Of a DNA stretch of 57,847 bases, positions 23,771-31,143 are shown one piece after another. The position numbers were made by a program, and so were the translations under genes. Each line of letters begins with the position of its first letter. Position 1 is the first letter of the stretch. The notes beneath the pieces are model-generated. The model searched no databases. It was not told the DNA's origin and was given only the letters and a program-made list of their open reading frames with translations. This DNA is from Mycolicibacterium sp. J2 (GTDB lineage: Bacteria; Actinomycetota; Actinomycetes; Mycobacteriales; Mycobacteriaceae), in NCBI RefSeq assembly GCF_026240945.1, contig NZ_JAPFPY010000030.1, positions 1 through 57,847 of the forward strand, read 5' to 3'.

Positions 23771-23806
23771 TGATACGCATGTGGCTGATGATGCGAATGT
23801 GACTGA
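23771..23806 (+). repeat. 18-bp tandem duplication over a start codon
   Basis: TGATACGCATGTGGCTGA (23771-23788) is followed without gap by TGATGCGAATGTGACTGA (23789-23806), 15 of 18 bases identical. Each copy supplies an in-frame GTG (23781 and 23799), so the duplication moves or doubles the start of the membrane-protein gene. Confidence 0.7.
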
Positions 23807-24398
23807 AGGCGTGCCGGCCCCCGAGCCGGCCGGTGACCCACAGGCCGCCCAGGCACGTCGGCGGGTGTGGGCGGTGCCCACATCTCCGGTGACCCGCGAA
23901 CACGTCGACCAAGCCGGCCGGTTGGTGGTCCGGGCCGGGGCCGGCGCGGCCCGGCAGCTGGCCAGGGCCGTCGAAGGCGTGCCGCCGAAACTGCGGCTGG
24001 TCACGTTCGTGGCCGTGGTGTTGCTGCTCGGCATCGTCGGCGCCATCGCTTCACCCCGCGCGGTCGCGGTGGCCTGCATCGTCGTGGTGGTACCGGTGTG
24101 CGCCTTCAGCCTGGGCGCGCTGGCGCATCGCTGGTACGGCGCACCTGCCGAACCGGCGGCCTCGGACTTGCAGCGCTCGGTCGAGTACGTCGACAAGAAA
24201 CTCACCTTCGCGCTCAACGCGTTCGGCGCCGAACGGCACCAACACGCCATGATCGCGCTGTTCCAGGCCAAGACTGCGGTCGATCTCACGCTGGGCGCCG
24301 AGCAGGAGCCGGCGAGCCAGATGGACGCGCTGCTGGCGATCGACGAGCACAGCACCCGGCCCCGGATCCGGGCCGGCTCTACCCTGGCGGCGTCGTGA
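23781..24398 (+). CDS. Membrane protein of unknown function (first gene of a coupled pair)
   Basis: Product of 205 aa. A ~70-residue Ala/Arg-rich N-terminal region is followed by two membrane helices (KLRLVTFVAVVLLLGIVGAI and AVAVACIVVVVPVCAFSLGA) and a ~85-residue cytoplasmic-looking tail (QRSVEYVDKKLTFALNAFG; QHAMIALFQAKTAVDLTLG). Start uncertain: the GTG at 23781 or the duplicated GTG at 23799. Its stop overlaps the next GTG (GTGA, 24395-24398). No family recognised. Divergent from the RbpA paralogue. Confidence 0.6.
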   Translation: MADDANVTEGVPAPEPAGDPQAAQARRRVWAVPTSPVTREHVDQAGRLVVRAGAGAARQLARAVEGVPPKLRLVTFVAVVLLLGIVGAIASPRAVAVACIVVVVPVCAFSLGALAHRWYGAPAEPAASDLQRSVEYVDKKLTFALNAFGAERHQHAMIALFQAKTAVDLTLGAEQEPASQMDALLAIDEHSTRPRIRAGSTLAAS

Positions 24399-24739
24399 AC
24401 GGTCAGGTCGCCTTCATCGAGGACGACTACACCCTGGTGATCAACCGCGGCGCGCAGGCCGGCGTGACACCGGGCATGGTCTTCGCCGTGCACGGCGAGT
24501 CGGATCAGGTGATCACCGACCCGGAGTCCGGTCGTGAGCTCGGCCGGCTCAACCGGGAGAAGCTGCGGGTGCGCGTGTTCGACGTGCAGCCGCTGTTCGC
24601 CCGGGCCCACACGTTCGCCCAGACCGACGACTTCTACGGGCTGTTCCAGGCGACGGCAGTGGTCACCGTCAATGTCGGTGACGGTGTCGTGCTGGTCCAG
24701 CCTCAGTCGGACACGGCCGCGGTGGGCCGCGGGGCCTGA
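24395..24739 (+). CDS. Small protein with FlgT C-terminal-like domain
   Basis: Product of 114 aa. The pattern GQVAFIEDDYTLVINRGAQA then GVTPGMVFAVHG, ITDPESGRELGRLNREKLRV and VFDVQPLFARA resembles the beta-barrel domain seen at the C-terminus of the flagellar protein FlgT and in assorted non-flagellar proteins (G-V-x-I...N-x-G...GV-x-x-G-M...DP-x-TG-x-x-LG). No signal peptide, so it probably acts in the cytoplasm next to the membrane partner with which it is translationally coupled (4-bp overlap). Mycobacteria have no flagella, so the domain must serve another purpose. Weakly supported fold guess. Confidence 0.55.
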   Translation: MNGQVAFIEDDYTLVINRGAQAGVTPGMVFAVHGESDQVITDPESGRELGRLNREKLRVRVFDVQPLFARAHTFAQTDDFYGLFQATAVVTVNVGDGVVLVQPQSDTAAVGRGA

Positions 24740-24773
24740 GCCGTCGACGCGTCGGTGACCTCGCCCGGGCCGT

Positions 24774-25976
24774 TCACTCGACCACCGGTACGGAAAGTGT
24801 GAAAGTCGCTCCCCCGCCCGGGGTTTGCGAAACGGTGATGTCACCGCGATGCGCGGTCGCAATCTCGCGGACCAGAGCAAGGCCGATACCGTAACGCCGG
24901 GGCCCACCGATCACGGTGTGCGCGTGTCCATGCGAAAACCTGTCGAACAGGGTGCTCATCGCATCGCGGTCGATGCCCACTCCGTCGTCTTGTACATCGA
25001 CGATGACACGGCCGCCTCGACGGCTGACCCGCAGCGTGATGGTGCCGCCCGCGTGCTGATGGGCCAGCGCATTGTCGACGAGAGCCGACAAGGCGCGCCG
25101 CAACGCAGACGACGACCCGCGGACGATGCAGGCGTGTGGTTCGTCGGTGCCATGCTCGACGACCAACCGGACCCCGGTCGATTCGGCGTGCTCCGCCATG
25201 GTGTCGCGGACGGATTCGGCCAGCTGCGCCAGGTCGACGTGTTCACTGGGGGCGCCGCCGGCGGTCATCGACGCCGAGGCCAGCAGGTCCTCGATGACCG
25301 CGGCCAGGGCGCGGGTGTCGGAGGCGAGGGCATCGATCTGCTCTTTCGCGGCCTGCGTGTCACCGGCGTCGAATCGACGCGAGAGCATCTGAATCCGGGT
25401 GTGCAACACCGTCAAAGGCGCGCGAAGTTCGTGGGAGGCATCCGCCACGAATCTGCGCTGCAGTGCCAGCGCTTCCGTCAACGGTCGGATGGAGCGTCGG
25501 GTCAGCAGCACGACCACCGCCACCGACGCCGCGATTCCGGCGAGTTCGGCGATCGCCAACGCAAGCAGCAGACGGCTTCGGCTGGCTTCGTAGGGCCGCA
25601 AGTCGAGAAGGACGACCACCCGCCCGGCGGGCCTGTCGGCCACGAACCCGCGGTACGCCGTCCCGTCGATCACGGTGTCGAACTCCCCCACGGGGCGCGC
25701 CAGCAGTTCCGGTACCGGAAGGCTTTCGGAGCTGGTCTCGGTACGGCCCGCCCGGTCGCGCAGCACCAACTCCGTTCCCACCGGCGGGTCCGTGACATCG
25801 TCGGCCGTCGAAGCCACCTCACTCAACTGCGAGGCAATCTGCTGGCGCTGTACGCGGGTGTCGACCAGGAAGACGGCTGCACCGACGATCAGCAACACCA
25901 GGGTTAGCGCGAATGACGCCTGCAACGCCGCCATCCTGCCGGCACGCCGGACGACGGCGAGGTCCCCATCGGTCAT
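24774..25976 (-). CDS. Sensor histidine kinase
   Basis: Product of 400 aa. Helix 1 at about 14-38, a ~100-residue extracytoplasmic region, helix 2 at about 136-160, then the phosphoacceptor H-box FVADASHELRAPLTVLHTRI (about 172-191), N-box RRALSALVDNALAHQ, G1 VDVQDDGVGID, F-box FDRFSHGH and G2 YGIGLALVREIA. The start overlaps the regulator stop by 4 bp (25973-25976). The HAMP region is short or absent. It probably controls the divergent flavin/haem operon starting at 26701 (inference from position). The signal is unknown. Confidence 0.92.
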   Translation of the reverse strand: MTDGDLAVVRRAGRMAALQASFALTLVLLIVGAAVFLVDTRVQRQQIASQLSEVASTADDVTDPPVGTELVLRDRAGRTETSSESLPVPELLARPVGEFDTVIDGTAYRGFVADRPAGRVVVLLDLRPYEASRSRLLLALAIAELAGIAASVAVVVLLTRRSIRPLTEALALQRRFVADASHELRAPLTVLHTRIQMLSRRFDAGDTQAAKEQIDALASDTRALAAVIEDLLASASMTAGGAPSEHVDLAQLAESVRDTMAEHAESTGVRLVVEHGTDEPHACIVRGSSSALRRALSALVDNALAHQHAGGTITLRVSRRGGRVIVDVQDDGVGIDRDAMSTLFDRFSHGHAHTVIGGPRRYGIGLALVREIATAHRGDITVSQTPGGGATFTLSVPVVE

Positions 25977-26647
25977 CGTCTCGCCCCGAGCCGATAACCG
26001 GTGCCGTGCACGGTCTGCACGACGGTCTTCCCGAGCTTGCGGCGAAGGTAGTGCACATAGGTGTCGACAGTGCCTGCGGTATCGGCTTTCTCGAACGCGG
26101 CATCGAGCAGTTGACGACGGGTGAACACCCTTTTGGGAGCGCTCATCAACGCGGCCAGCAGCGCCGCCTCACGTTCGGACAGTTCAACCGCGTGCTCGCC
26201 GACTCCGGTGACCGTGCGCGTGATCCGGTCCAGGCACAACCCGGCCGCCCGCAGCGTCGAGCCGGCGTCCTGGCGGCGCACCAGAGCACGAACCCGAGCG
26301 AGCAGTTCGGGTATCTCGAACGGTTTGACCAGATAATCCTGCGCCCCGGCGTCGAGCCCTTCGACACGATCGTCGACCGATCCCCGCGCCGTGAGAAGCA
26401 ATGCGGGGGTGGAGATGCCGCGGGATCGAAGCAGCGCAACCAAATCCGATCCGTCCATCACCGGTAGGCCGCGGTCGACGATCATCGCGTCATACGTTCC
26501 GGTGAGGCCGTTGTGCAGACCTTGTTGGCCATCCTTGGCCACATCGACGGCGTATCCCTCCTCGACGAACAGGTTACGCAGCAGCGCGCTCAACGCCGGG
26601 TCGTCTTCGACAACGAGCAGTTGCGGCACCGATTGTCGGTCGATCAC
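25973..26647 (-). CDS. OmpR/PhoB-family response regulator
   Basis: Product of 224 aa. Receiver domain with the acidic pair VVEDD (13-17), phosphoacceptor Asp58 in MIVDRGLPVMDG, Thr in LLLTARG and Lys in LVKPFE; the C-terminal winged helix includes LSEREAALLAALMSAPKRVF, TYVHYLRRKLG and the closing VQTVHGTGYRLG. It forms a two-component system with the kinase behind it. The 53-bp gap to the divergent exported-protein gene at 26701 must contain promoters for both sides. Confidence 0.93.
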   Translation of the reverse strand: MIDRQSVPQLLVVEDDPALSALLRNLFVEEGYAVDVAKDGQQGLHNGLTGTYDAMIVDRGLPVMDGSDLVALLRSRGISTPALLLTARGSVDDRVEGLDAGAQDYLVKPFEIPELLARVRALVRRQDAGSTLRAAGLCLDRITRTVTGVGEHAVELSEREAALLAALMSAPKRVFTRRQLLDAAFEKADTAGTVDTYVHYLRRKLGKTVVQTVHGTGYRLGARR

Positions 26648-26700
26648 CGGAAAAGCGTCCCACGCCGGTCCTTGGAGCGTTCAAAGAATCCGGTGTCAGC

Positions 26701-27183
26701 ATGCGACTCATGGATTCACCTCGGTCGGGTTTCCGCCGCGCCGGCGCGGTGTCGTGGGCTCTCACCGGTCTGGGGGTCGCCGGTGTCGCCGGCGCCTCCA
26801 CCCTCGCCTATGCGGATACGTTCAAACCCGCAACGCCGCCTCCGGTCGAGGTCGCGCTCCCCGCCCCGGACCTCGCGGCCGAACCCGACGTCCAGACGCC
26901 GGCCGACCCTGCGCCGGTGCTCCCGCCCGAAACGACGCAATCCGAAACGGCACCGCCCGAAACAACGCATCCGGTCCCGCCACTCGTCACGGCTGTTACG
27001 CCCGTGCCGCGGTACTCGCCGCCCTCCGACGAGCAGGCCCCCGCGCCCAGTACCCGCGCAACGCACCCGCCGGCGCCGACGACGGTGCCCACCTCCCCGT
27101 CCACCACCCGACGCGTTCCGCGACCGACGACGGTGAATTCGCCGAACTATTCGCCGCACATCACGATCTCCCGCGGCTCATGA
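26701..27183 (+). CDS. Exported Pro/Thr-rich protein, first gene of the ApbE-cytochrome-NuoF operon
   Basis: Product of 160 aa. A signal sequence with an Arg pair (GFRRAGAVSWALTGLGVAG, cleavage likely after LAYA) is followed by ~110 residues of low-complexity Pro, Thr, Ala and Glu and a short C-terminal stretch, NSPNYSPHITISRGS. No FMN-binding domain with the usual D-x-x-(S/T)-G-A-T flavinylation motif is present. Its stop overlaps the apbE start (ATGA at 27180-27183), so the two are translationally coupled and it may be the ApbE substrate or an anchor for the system (inference). The ATG at 26710 is an alternative start. Confidence 0.7.
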   Translation: MRLMDSPRSGFRRAGAVSWALTGLGVAGVAGASTLAYADTFKPATPPPVEVALPAPDLAAEPDVQTPADPAPVLPPETTQSETAPPETTHPVPPLVTAVTPVPRYSPPSDEQAPAPSTRATHPPAPTTVPTSPSTTRRVPRPTTVNSPNYSPHITISRGS

Positions 27184-28124
27184 CCGTCACACCCGAGCGT
27201 GTCGCGACTCCCGGCGGCACAGCGGCCGCGGACTGGCGACGGTGGTCCATGGACATGCAGATCATCGTCACCGACCCGGCTCAGCTGGCCGCCGCAAGGC
27301 TGGCGGTCGACGCCGAACTCGACGCCGTAGAAGCCGCCGCATCACGATTTCGGCCCGACTCCGAGATCAACGCGCTGGCCGGGGCATCGGGCCGGCCGAC
27401 TCGGGTCAGCGAGTTGCTCGCCGAGATGCTGGTGGCCGCGCTGCAGGCGGCCCGCCATACCGACGGTGATGTGGACCCCACCATCGGGGCCGCGATCAAC
27501 GCGCTCGGCTACGACCGCGATGTCTGCACCATCGATTCTGCTGCGCCCCTGGTAATCTCGTTCACCCAACCGGCAACCTGGTCGATGGTGCACGTCGACA
27601 AGCGGACGGTCACCATCCCGCCGGGGGTCATGCTGGATCTCGGCGCCACCGCTAAGGCGCTGGCCGCCGATCGCTGCGCCGCGCGCGTACACGACCGCAC
27701 CGGATGCGGTGTCCTGATCAACTTGGGCGGCGACATCGCCACTGCGGGAACGGCACCCGAGGGCGGCTGGCTGGTGCTGGTGCACGACGGTGCGGGTGAG
27801 CCGGCGTCGTTGGTGGCGCTGACATCCGGTGCGCTGGCCACATCGAGCACCATCCGGCGCAGGTGGCGCCGCGGTGGGCAGCTGTTGCACCACATCATCG
27901 ACCCGCGCACCGGCGCCTGCGCGGACCCGATATGGCGAACCGTCACCGTCGCGGCGCGCAGCTGCCTGGCCGCGAACACCGTCAGCACGGCCGCCGTCAT
28001 CCGCGGCCGCCGGGCCCCGAATTGGATTACCAGCCAAGGCCTTCCAGCACGATTGGTGGCCCGTGACCGCAGCGTGCACACCCTGGGCGGGTGGCCCGAC
28101 GACGACAGCTACGGGCCTCGATGA
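27180..28124 (+). CDS. apbE: FAD:protein FMN transferase (ApbE family)
   Basis: Product of 314 aa. Transfers FMN from FAD to Thr/Ser of target proteins. Motifs: DLGATAKALAADRCA, VLINLGGDIATAG, the substrate loop LATSSTIRRRW and HHIIDPRTGACADPIWRTVT (metal and flavin site), TVSTAAVIRGR. No signal peptide or lipobox is visible in the first 30 residues, unlike many exported ApbE proteins, so flavinylation may occur in the cytoplasm. Overlaps its neighbours by 4 bp on both sides (ATGA). Confidence 0.9.
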   Translation: MTVTPERVATPGGTAAADWRRWSMDMQIIVTDPAQLAAARLAVDAELDAVEAAASRFRPDSEINALAGASGRPTRVSELLAEMLVAALQAARHTDGDVDPTIGAAINALGYDRDVCTIDSAAPLVISFTQPATWSMVHVDKRTVTIPPGVMLDLGATAKALAADRCAARVHDRTGCGVLINLGGDIATAGTAPEGGWLVLVHDGAGEPASLVALTSGALATSSTIRRRWRRGGQLLHHIIDPRTGACADPIWRTVTVAARSCLAANTVSTAAVIRGRRAPNWITSQGLPARLVARDRSVHTLGGWPDDDSYGPR

Positions 28125-28681
28125 GCAGCGAAGCGCTGTGGGCGCTGGGCCGCGGTACCGGGGTGACCGCGCTCGGGTTCCTCACGGTGTCGTTGACGTT
28201 GGGCGTCGCGGCCCGCTCCGGACGGCCGCTGCTGGCCCTCCCGCGGTTCGCCGTGGCCGAGGTTCATCGGTTCGCCGCGTTGGCCGGGACGCTGCTGGTG
28301 GTCCTGCATCTCGCCCTGCTGTTCGCCGACCCCTATGCGCAGCTGCGCGTCGCCGATTTCCTCGTGCCGTTCCTGGGCACCTACCGCCCGCTGTGGCAGG
28401 GGCTGGGCACCCTGGCCTTCGACCTGATAATGGTCGTCGTCGTCACCAGTTTGCTGCGGCACCGACTCGGCCTCAACGCTTTTCGGCTGGTGCATTGGAT
28501 CACGTACGCCCTGTGGCCCATCGCCTTGGTCCACGCCCTCGGCAACGGCACCGACGCCGGGCGGGTCTGGTTCCTGGTGTTCGCCGGGTGCTGCGTGGTG
28601 ATGGTGGCTGCGGCATTGGCCTGGCGATTGCACGCCAACTACACCGAGTACGCCGCTGCACGCGTGCCGGGCCGGTCATGA
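28121..28681 (+). CDS. Ferric-reductase-like transmembrane cytochrome b protein
   Basis: Product of 186 aa with five membrane helices. Histidines are spaced as two pairs for two haems: H49 and H63 in VHRFAALAGTLLVVLHLALL, and H125 and H138 in LVHWITYALWPIALVHALG. This is the ferric-reductase/NOX/YedZ-like fold without the fused flavin and NAD domain. The missing NAD(P)H-oxidising part can be supplied by the NuoF-like protein encoded next. The ATG at 28121 overlaps the apbE stop, and its own stop overlaps the next ATG (28678-28681). Confidence 0.82.
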   Translation: MSSEALWALGRGTGVTALGFLTVSLTLGVAARSGRPLLALPRFAVAEVHRFAALAGTLLVVLHLALLFADPYAQLRVADFLVPFLGTYRPLWQGLGTLAFDLIMVVVVTSLLRHRLGLNAFRLVHWITYALWPIALVHALGNGTDAGRVWFLVFAGCCVVMVAAALAWRLHANYTEYAAARVPGRS

Positions 28682-29892
28682 TCCGGCGTCTGCTCGGCGG
28701 GCCGGGCCCGGGGCTGGATGAGCACCGCCAACGGCACGGCGAACTACCACGCCCGGCCCTGAACACCTTGACCACCTGGCTCGACGACTCCGGCCTGGCC
28801 GGCCGTGGTGGCGCCGGCTTTCCCACCGGGCGCAAGGTCGCCTCCCTGGCCGCGGGCACGCCGGTGGTGATAGCCAATGGTGCCGAAGGTGAACCGTTGA
28901 GTTGTAAGGACGCCACCCTGCTCACGCATGCACCCCACCTCGTGCTGGACGGGGTGAGTATCGCCGCGACGGCCGTCGGTGCGGACTCGGCTGTGCTCTA
29001 CGTTCACCGACGTTCGATGGCCGCCGTCGCGACCGCGCTGGCCGAGCGACGCACAGCGAACACCGATCGCTGCCGGATCACCGTGTCCGAGGCTCCCGAC
29101 AGGTTCGTCGCCGGCGAGGAATCGGCAGTGGTCAGCCGGATCGAGGGCGGTGCCGCGGCACCGCGCGACCGAACGGTGCCGACCACCAGATCGGGGGTCC
29201 GGAAAAGGCCCACGCTGGTCAGCAATGTCGAGACATTCGCCCACATCGCGCTGATCGCCAGGTACGGGCCCGACTGGTTCCGCTCCGTCGGGGAGCGCAC
29301 GGAACCAGGCACCATGCTCGTCACCCTGTCCGGTTCGCTCCCGCGCCCCGGTGTGCTGGAGGTGGCCACCGGATCTCGGCTCGGCGATGTCCTGGTGGCG
29401 GGCGGCGATTGCGACCCGCGCACCGTGCGCGCGGTCCTGGTGGGCGGCTATCACGGCAGCTGGATACCGGCCTCTGCCCTCGGCGCGCGACTTTCGCGAG
29501 CAGGTCTTGCGGCTTACGGGGCGACTCCGGGCGCTGGCGTCCTACGCGTCCTGGGTTTCGACGAGTGTGGTCTTGAGTTCACCGCGGCGGTGGTGAGCTA
29601 CCTGGCCGACGAGAGTGCGGGCCAGTGCGGTCCCTGCGTCAACGGCCTGCCGCGTCTTGCACAGTTGCTCGACCAGTTGGCGTTCGGACCTGCCGACGAC
29701 GCTTTGGTGGACGAAATACGTTGGACCACAGGGCTCATCGACGGCCGCGGCGCATGCCGTCACCCGGATGGGTCTGCCCGGATGGTGCGCACGGCGCTGA
29801 ACGTATTCGCCGGCGACATCGCACAACATCGACTCGGACGCTGTGAAGCGCTGACGCCCAGGGCTCAGCACGCAAAGGGAGGGACATGGTGA
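28678..29892 (+). CDS. NuoF-like NADH-binding flavo-iron-sulfur subunit
   Basis: Product of 404 aa. Features of complex I subunit F (51 kDa): GRGGAGFPTGRK (42-53) for NADH, ANGAEGEPLSCKDATLL (66-82) for FMN (canonical NADEGEP altered), an SLBB-like domain around 205-260, and the Fe-S region DESAGQCGPCVNGLPRL (311-327) with a later ACRHPDG (Cys360). In NuoF the motif is ESCGxCxPC; here the first Cys is Ala314, leaving Cys317, Cys320 and Cys360. The cluster is therefore altered or has another ligand. Not part of a nuo operon; coupled to the membrane cytochrome gene. Confidence 0.82.
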   Translation: MIRRLLGGPGPGLDEHRQRHGELPRPALNTLTTWLDDSGLAGRGGAGFPTGRKVASLAAGTPVVIANGAEGEPLSCKDATLLTHAPHLVLDGVSIAATAVGADSAVLYVHRRSMAAVATALAERRTANTDRCRITVSEAPDRFVAGEESAVVSRIEGGAAAPRDRTVPTTRSGVRKRPTLVSNVETFAHIALIARYGPDWFRSVGERTEPGTMLVTLSGSLPRPGVLEVATGSRLGDVLVAGGDCDPRTVRAVLVGGYHGSWIPASALGARLSRAGLAAYGATPGAGVLRVLGFDECGLEFTAAVVSYLADESAGQCGPCVNGLPRLAQLLDQLAFGPADDALVDEIRWTTGLIDGRGACRHPDGSARMVRTALNVFAGDIAQHRLGRCEALTPRAQHAKGGTW

Positions 29893-30164
29893 CCGCACCT
29901 ACCCGGTTACACGTCGACTGGACCCGCTGCCAAGGACGTGGACTCTGCAGCGAACTGCTCCCCCGCCTGCTCGACCGCGACGACTGGGGGTATCCCTTGA
30001 GCCGCGACGGGACCCGCGAGCCTGCGGTCCCCCGGTCGGCCTTGGCCGACGCGCGCCGCGCGGTGGCGCGATGCCCGCGTTTGGCCCTGTCGCTGATGAC
30101 CGAGCAGCCACACCGCAGCGCCACCGGCCCGTCGGCCGACGAATCGAAATCTGCTGGGCGGTAA
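29886..30164 (+). CDS. 3Fe-4S ferredoxin
   Basis: Product of 92 aa. The cysteine pattern C15-x5-C21 (CQGRGLC) and C63-Pro64 (ARCPRLAL) is that of single-cluster [3Fe-4S] ferredoxins often paired with cytochromes P450. The core HVDWTRCQGRGLCSELLPRL is clear. Overlaps the end of the NuoF-like gene by 7 bp, so it is the last gene of the electron-transfer unit. It probably passes electrons between the NuoF-like protein and the membrane cytochrome or other acceptors. Confidence 0.82.
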   Translation: MVTAPTRLHVDWTRCQGRGLCSELLPRLLDRDDWGYPLSRDGTREPAVPRSALADARRAVARCPRLALSLMTEQPHRSATGPSADESKSAGR

Positions 30165-30167
30165 CTC

Positions 30168-31013
30168 GTGTCGACGATCGATACCCGGAATACCGGAACG
30201 AACCCCACGGGCCCAGCGGCATGGTGTGCGGCTCTCACCGAGCTTGCCACCCAACATCTTCGGCTGCGTCGCACCAACCGCAGCTCGCGGCAGAGCATCC
30301 TCGGCGATGCCGATGCCACCGTGTCGTTGACGAGTTACGGAAAGCGCATTGGCACGGTATGGCAGACGATCGAGACCATCGGGGCGGGGACCAGCAGACC
30401 GCGACGCATCATTTTGTGGCTTGACGACGTGGCGGCGTTGGCCGATCTGCCGCCCTCGTTGCAGAGGCTGCAGGCACGGGGGCTGGAGATCCGGCGATGC
30501 CGCGACTACGGCCCGCACAAGAAGTACTTTCCCTACGTCAACGAGGTCTTCCCGCTGCAGCCCGATCGCACGCTGGTGACCGCCGACGACGATGTGCTCT
30601 ATCCGGCGCATTGGCTGCATGACCTGTTGGACGCCCATCGGCCGGATCAGGTGACGGCGTTTCGCGCCCGGATCCGCGGCCACGGCCCGTATCGCACGTG
30701 GCCGTTGTGCCAGACAACGGAACCGTCGAACATGGTGTTTGCCACCGGCACGTCTGGGGTGGCGTATCCGCCGGCGGTGCTGCACACCTTGCGGGCGCGC
30801 GGGGACGCCTTCACCCAGGTCTGCCCGCGCGCCGACGATTTCTGGCTGCACTACGCGACGCTGGCCTCCGGTCTGCAGGTTCGGCAAGTTGGCACGTCGG
30901 CCGCGTTGTGGTGGTCGGTGCCCGTCCTGCGGCATCGGGGGTTGTGGGACGGCACCGGAGCGGCCAACGATGCCATCGCCGACCAGACGCGTCGGTTCTG
31001 GTTGGGCCACTGA
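30168..31013 (+). CDS. Glycosyltransferase-like protein
   Basis: Product of 281 aa. Residues include SLTSYGKRIGTVWQTIETI, RRIILWLDDVAALADLP, YGPHKKYFPYV and LVTADDDVLYPAHWL; the DDD followed by a W/L stretch resembles the metal-binding DXD of GT-A-fold enzymes that transfer sugars in surface polysaccharide synthesis. The rest (PRADDFWLHYATLASGLQV) also fits this class. The GTG at 30168 begins 3 nt after the ferredoxin stop, so it may be co-transcribed, though a functional link to electron transfer is not obvious. Donor and acceptor unknown. Confidence 0.6.
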   Translation: MSTIDTRNTGTNPTGPAAWCAALTELATQHLRLRRTNRSSRQSILGDADATVSLTSYGKRIGTVWQTIETIGAGTSRPRRIILWLDDVAALADLPPSLQRLQARGLEIRRCRDYGPHKKYFPYVNEVFPLQPDRTLVTADDDVLYPAHWLHDLLDAHRPDQVTAFRARIRGHGPYRTWPLCQTTEPSNMVFATGTSGVAYPPAVLHTLRARGDAFTQVCPRADDFWLHYATLASGLQVRQVGTSAALWWSVPVLRHRGLWDGTGAANDAIADQTRRFWLGH

Positions 31014-31095
31014 TTCGGCGCCGCGCAGGGCTTCGCGGTCGCTGCCTGCGCCCCTTCCAGATGAGGCCTGTCAGCTTTGCTGGAGCCGGGCACGC

Positions 31096-31101
31096 TAGTC
31101 T
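31096..31101 (+). promoter_or_regulatory. Possible -10 box for the MPT64-family gene
   Basis: TAGTCT fits the mycobacterial SigA -10 pattern TANNNT, 42 bp before the ATG at 31144. No convincing -35 hexamer at the right distance is seen, so this is tentative. Confidence 0.35.
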
Positions 31102-31143
31102 GGACGCTCGGCGCGTTGCCGCATTTGGTTGGAGGTATTGTTC

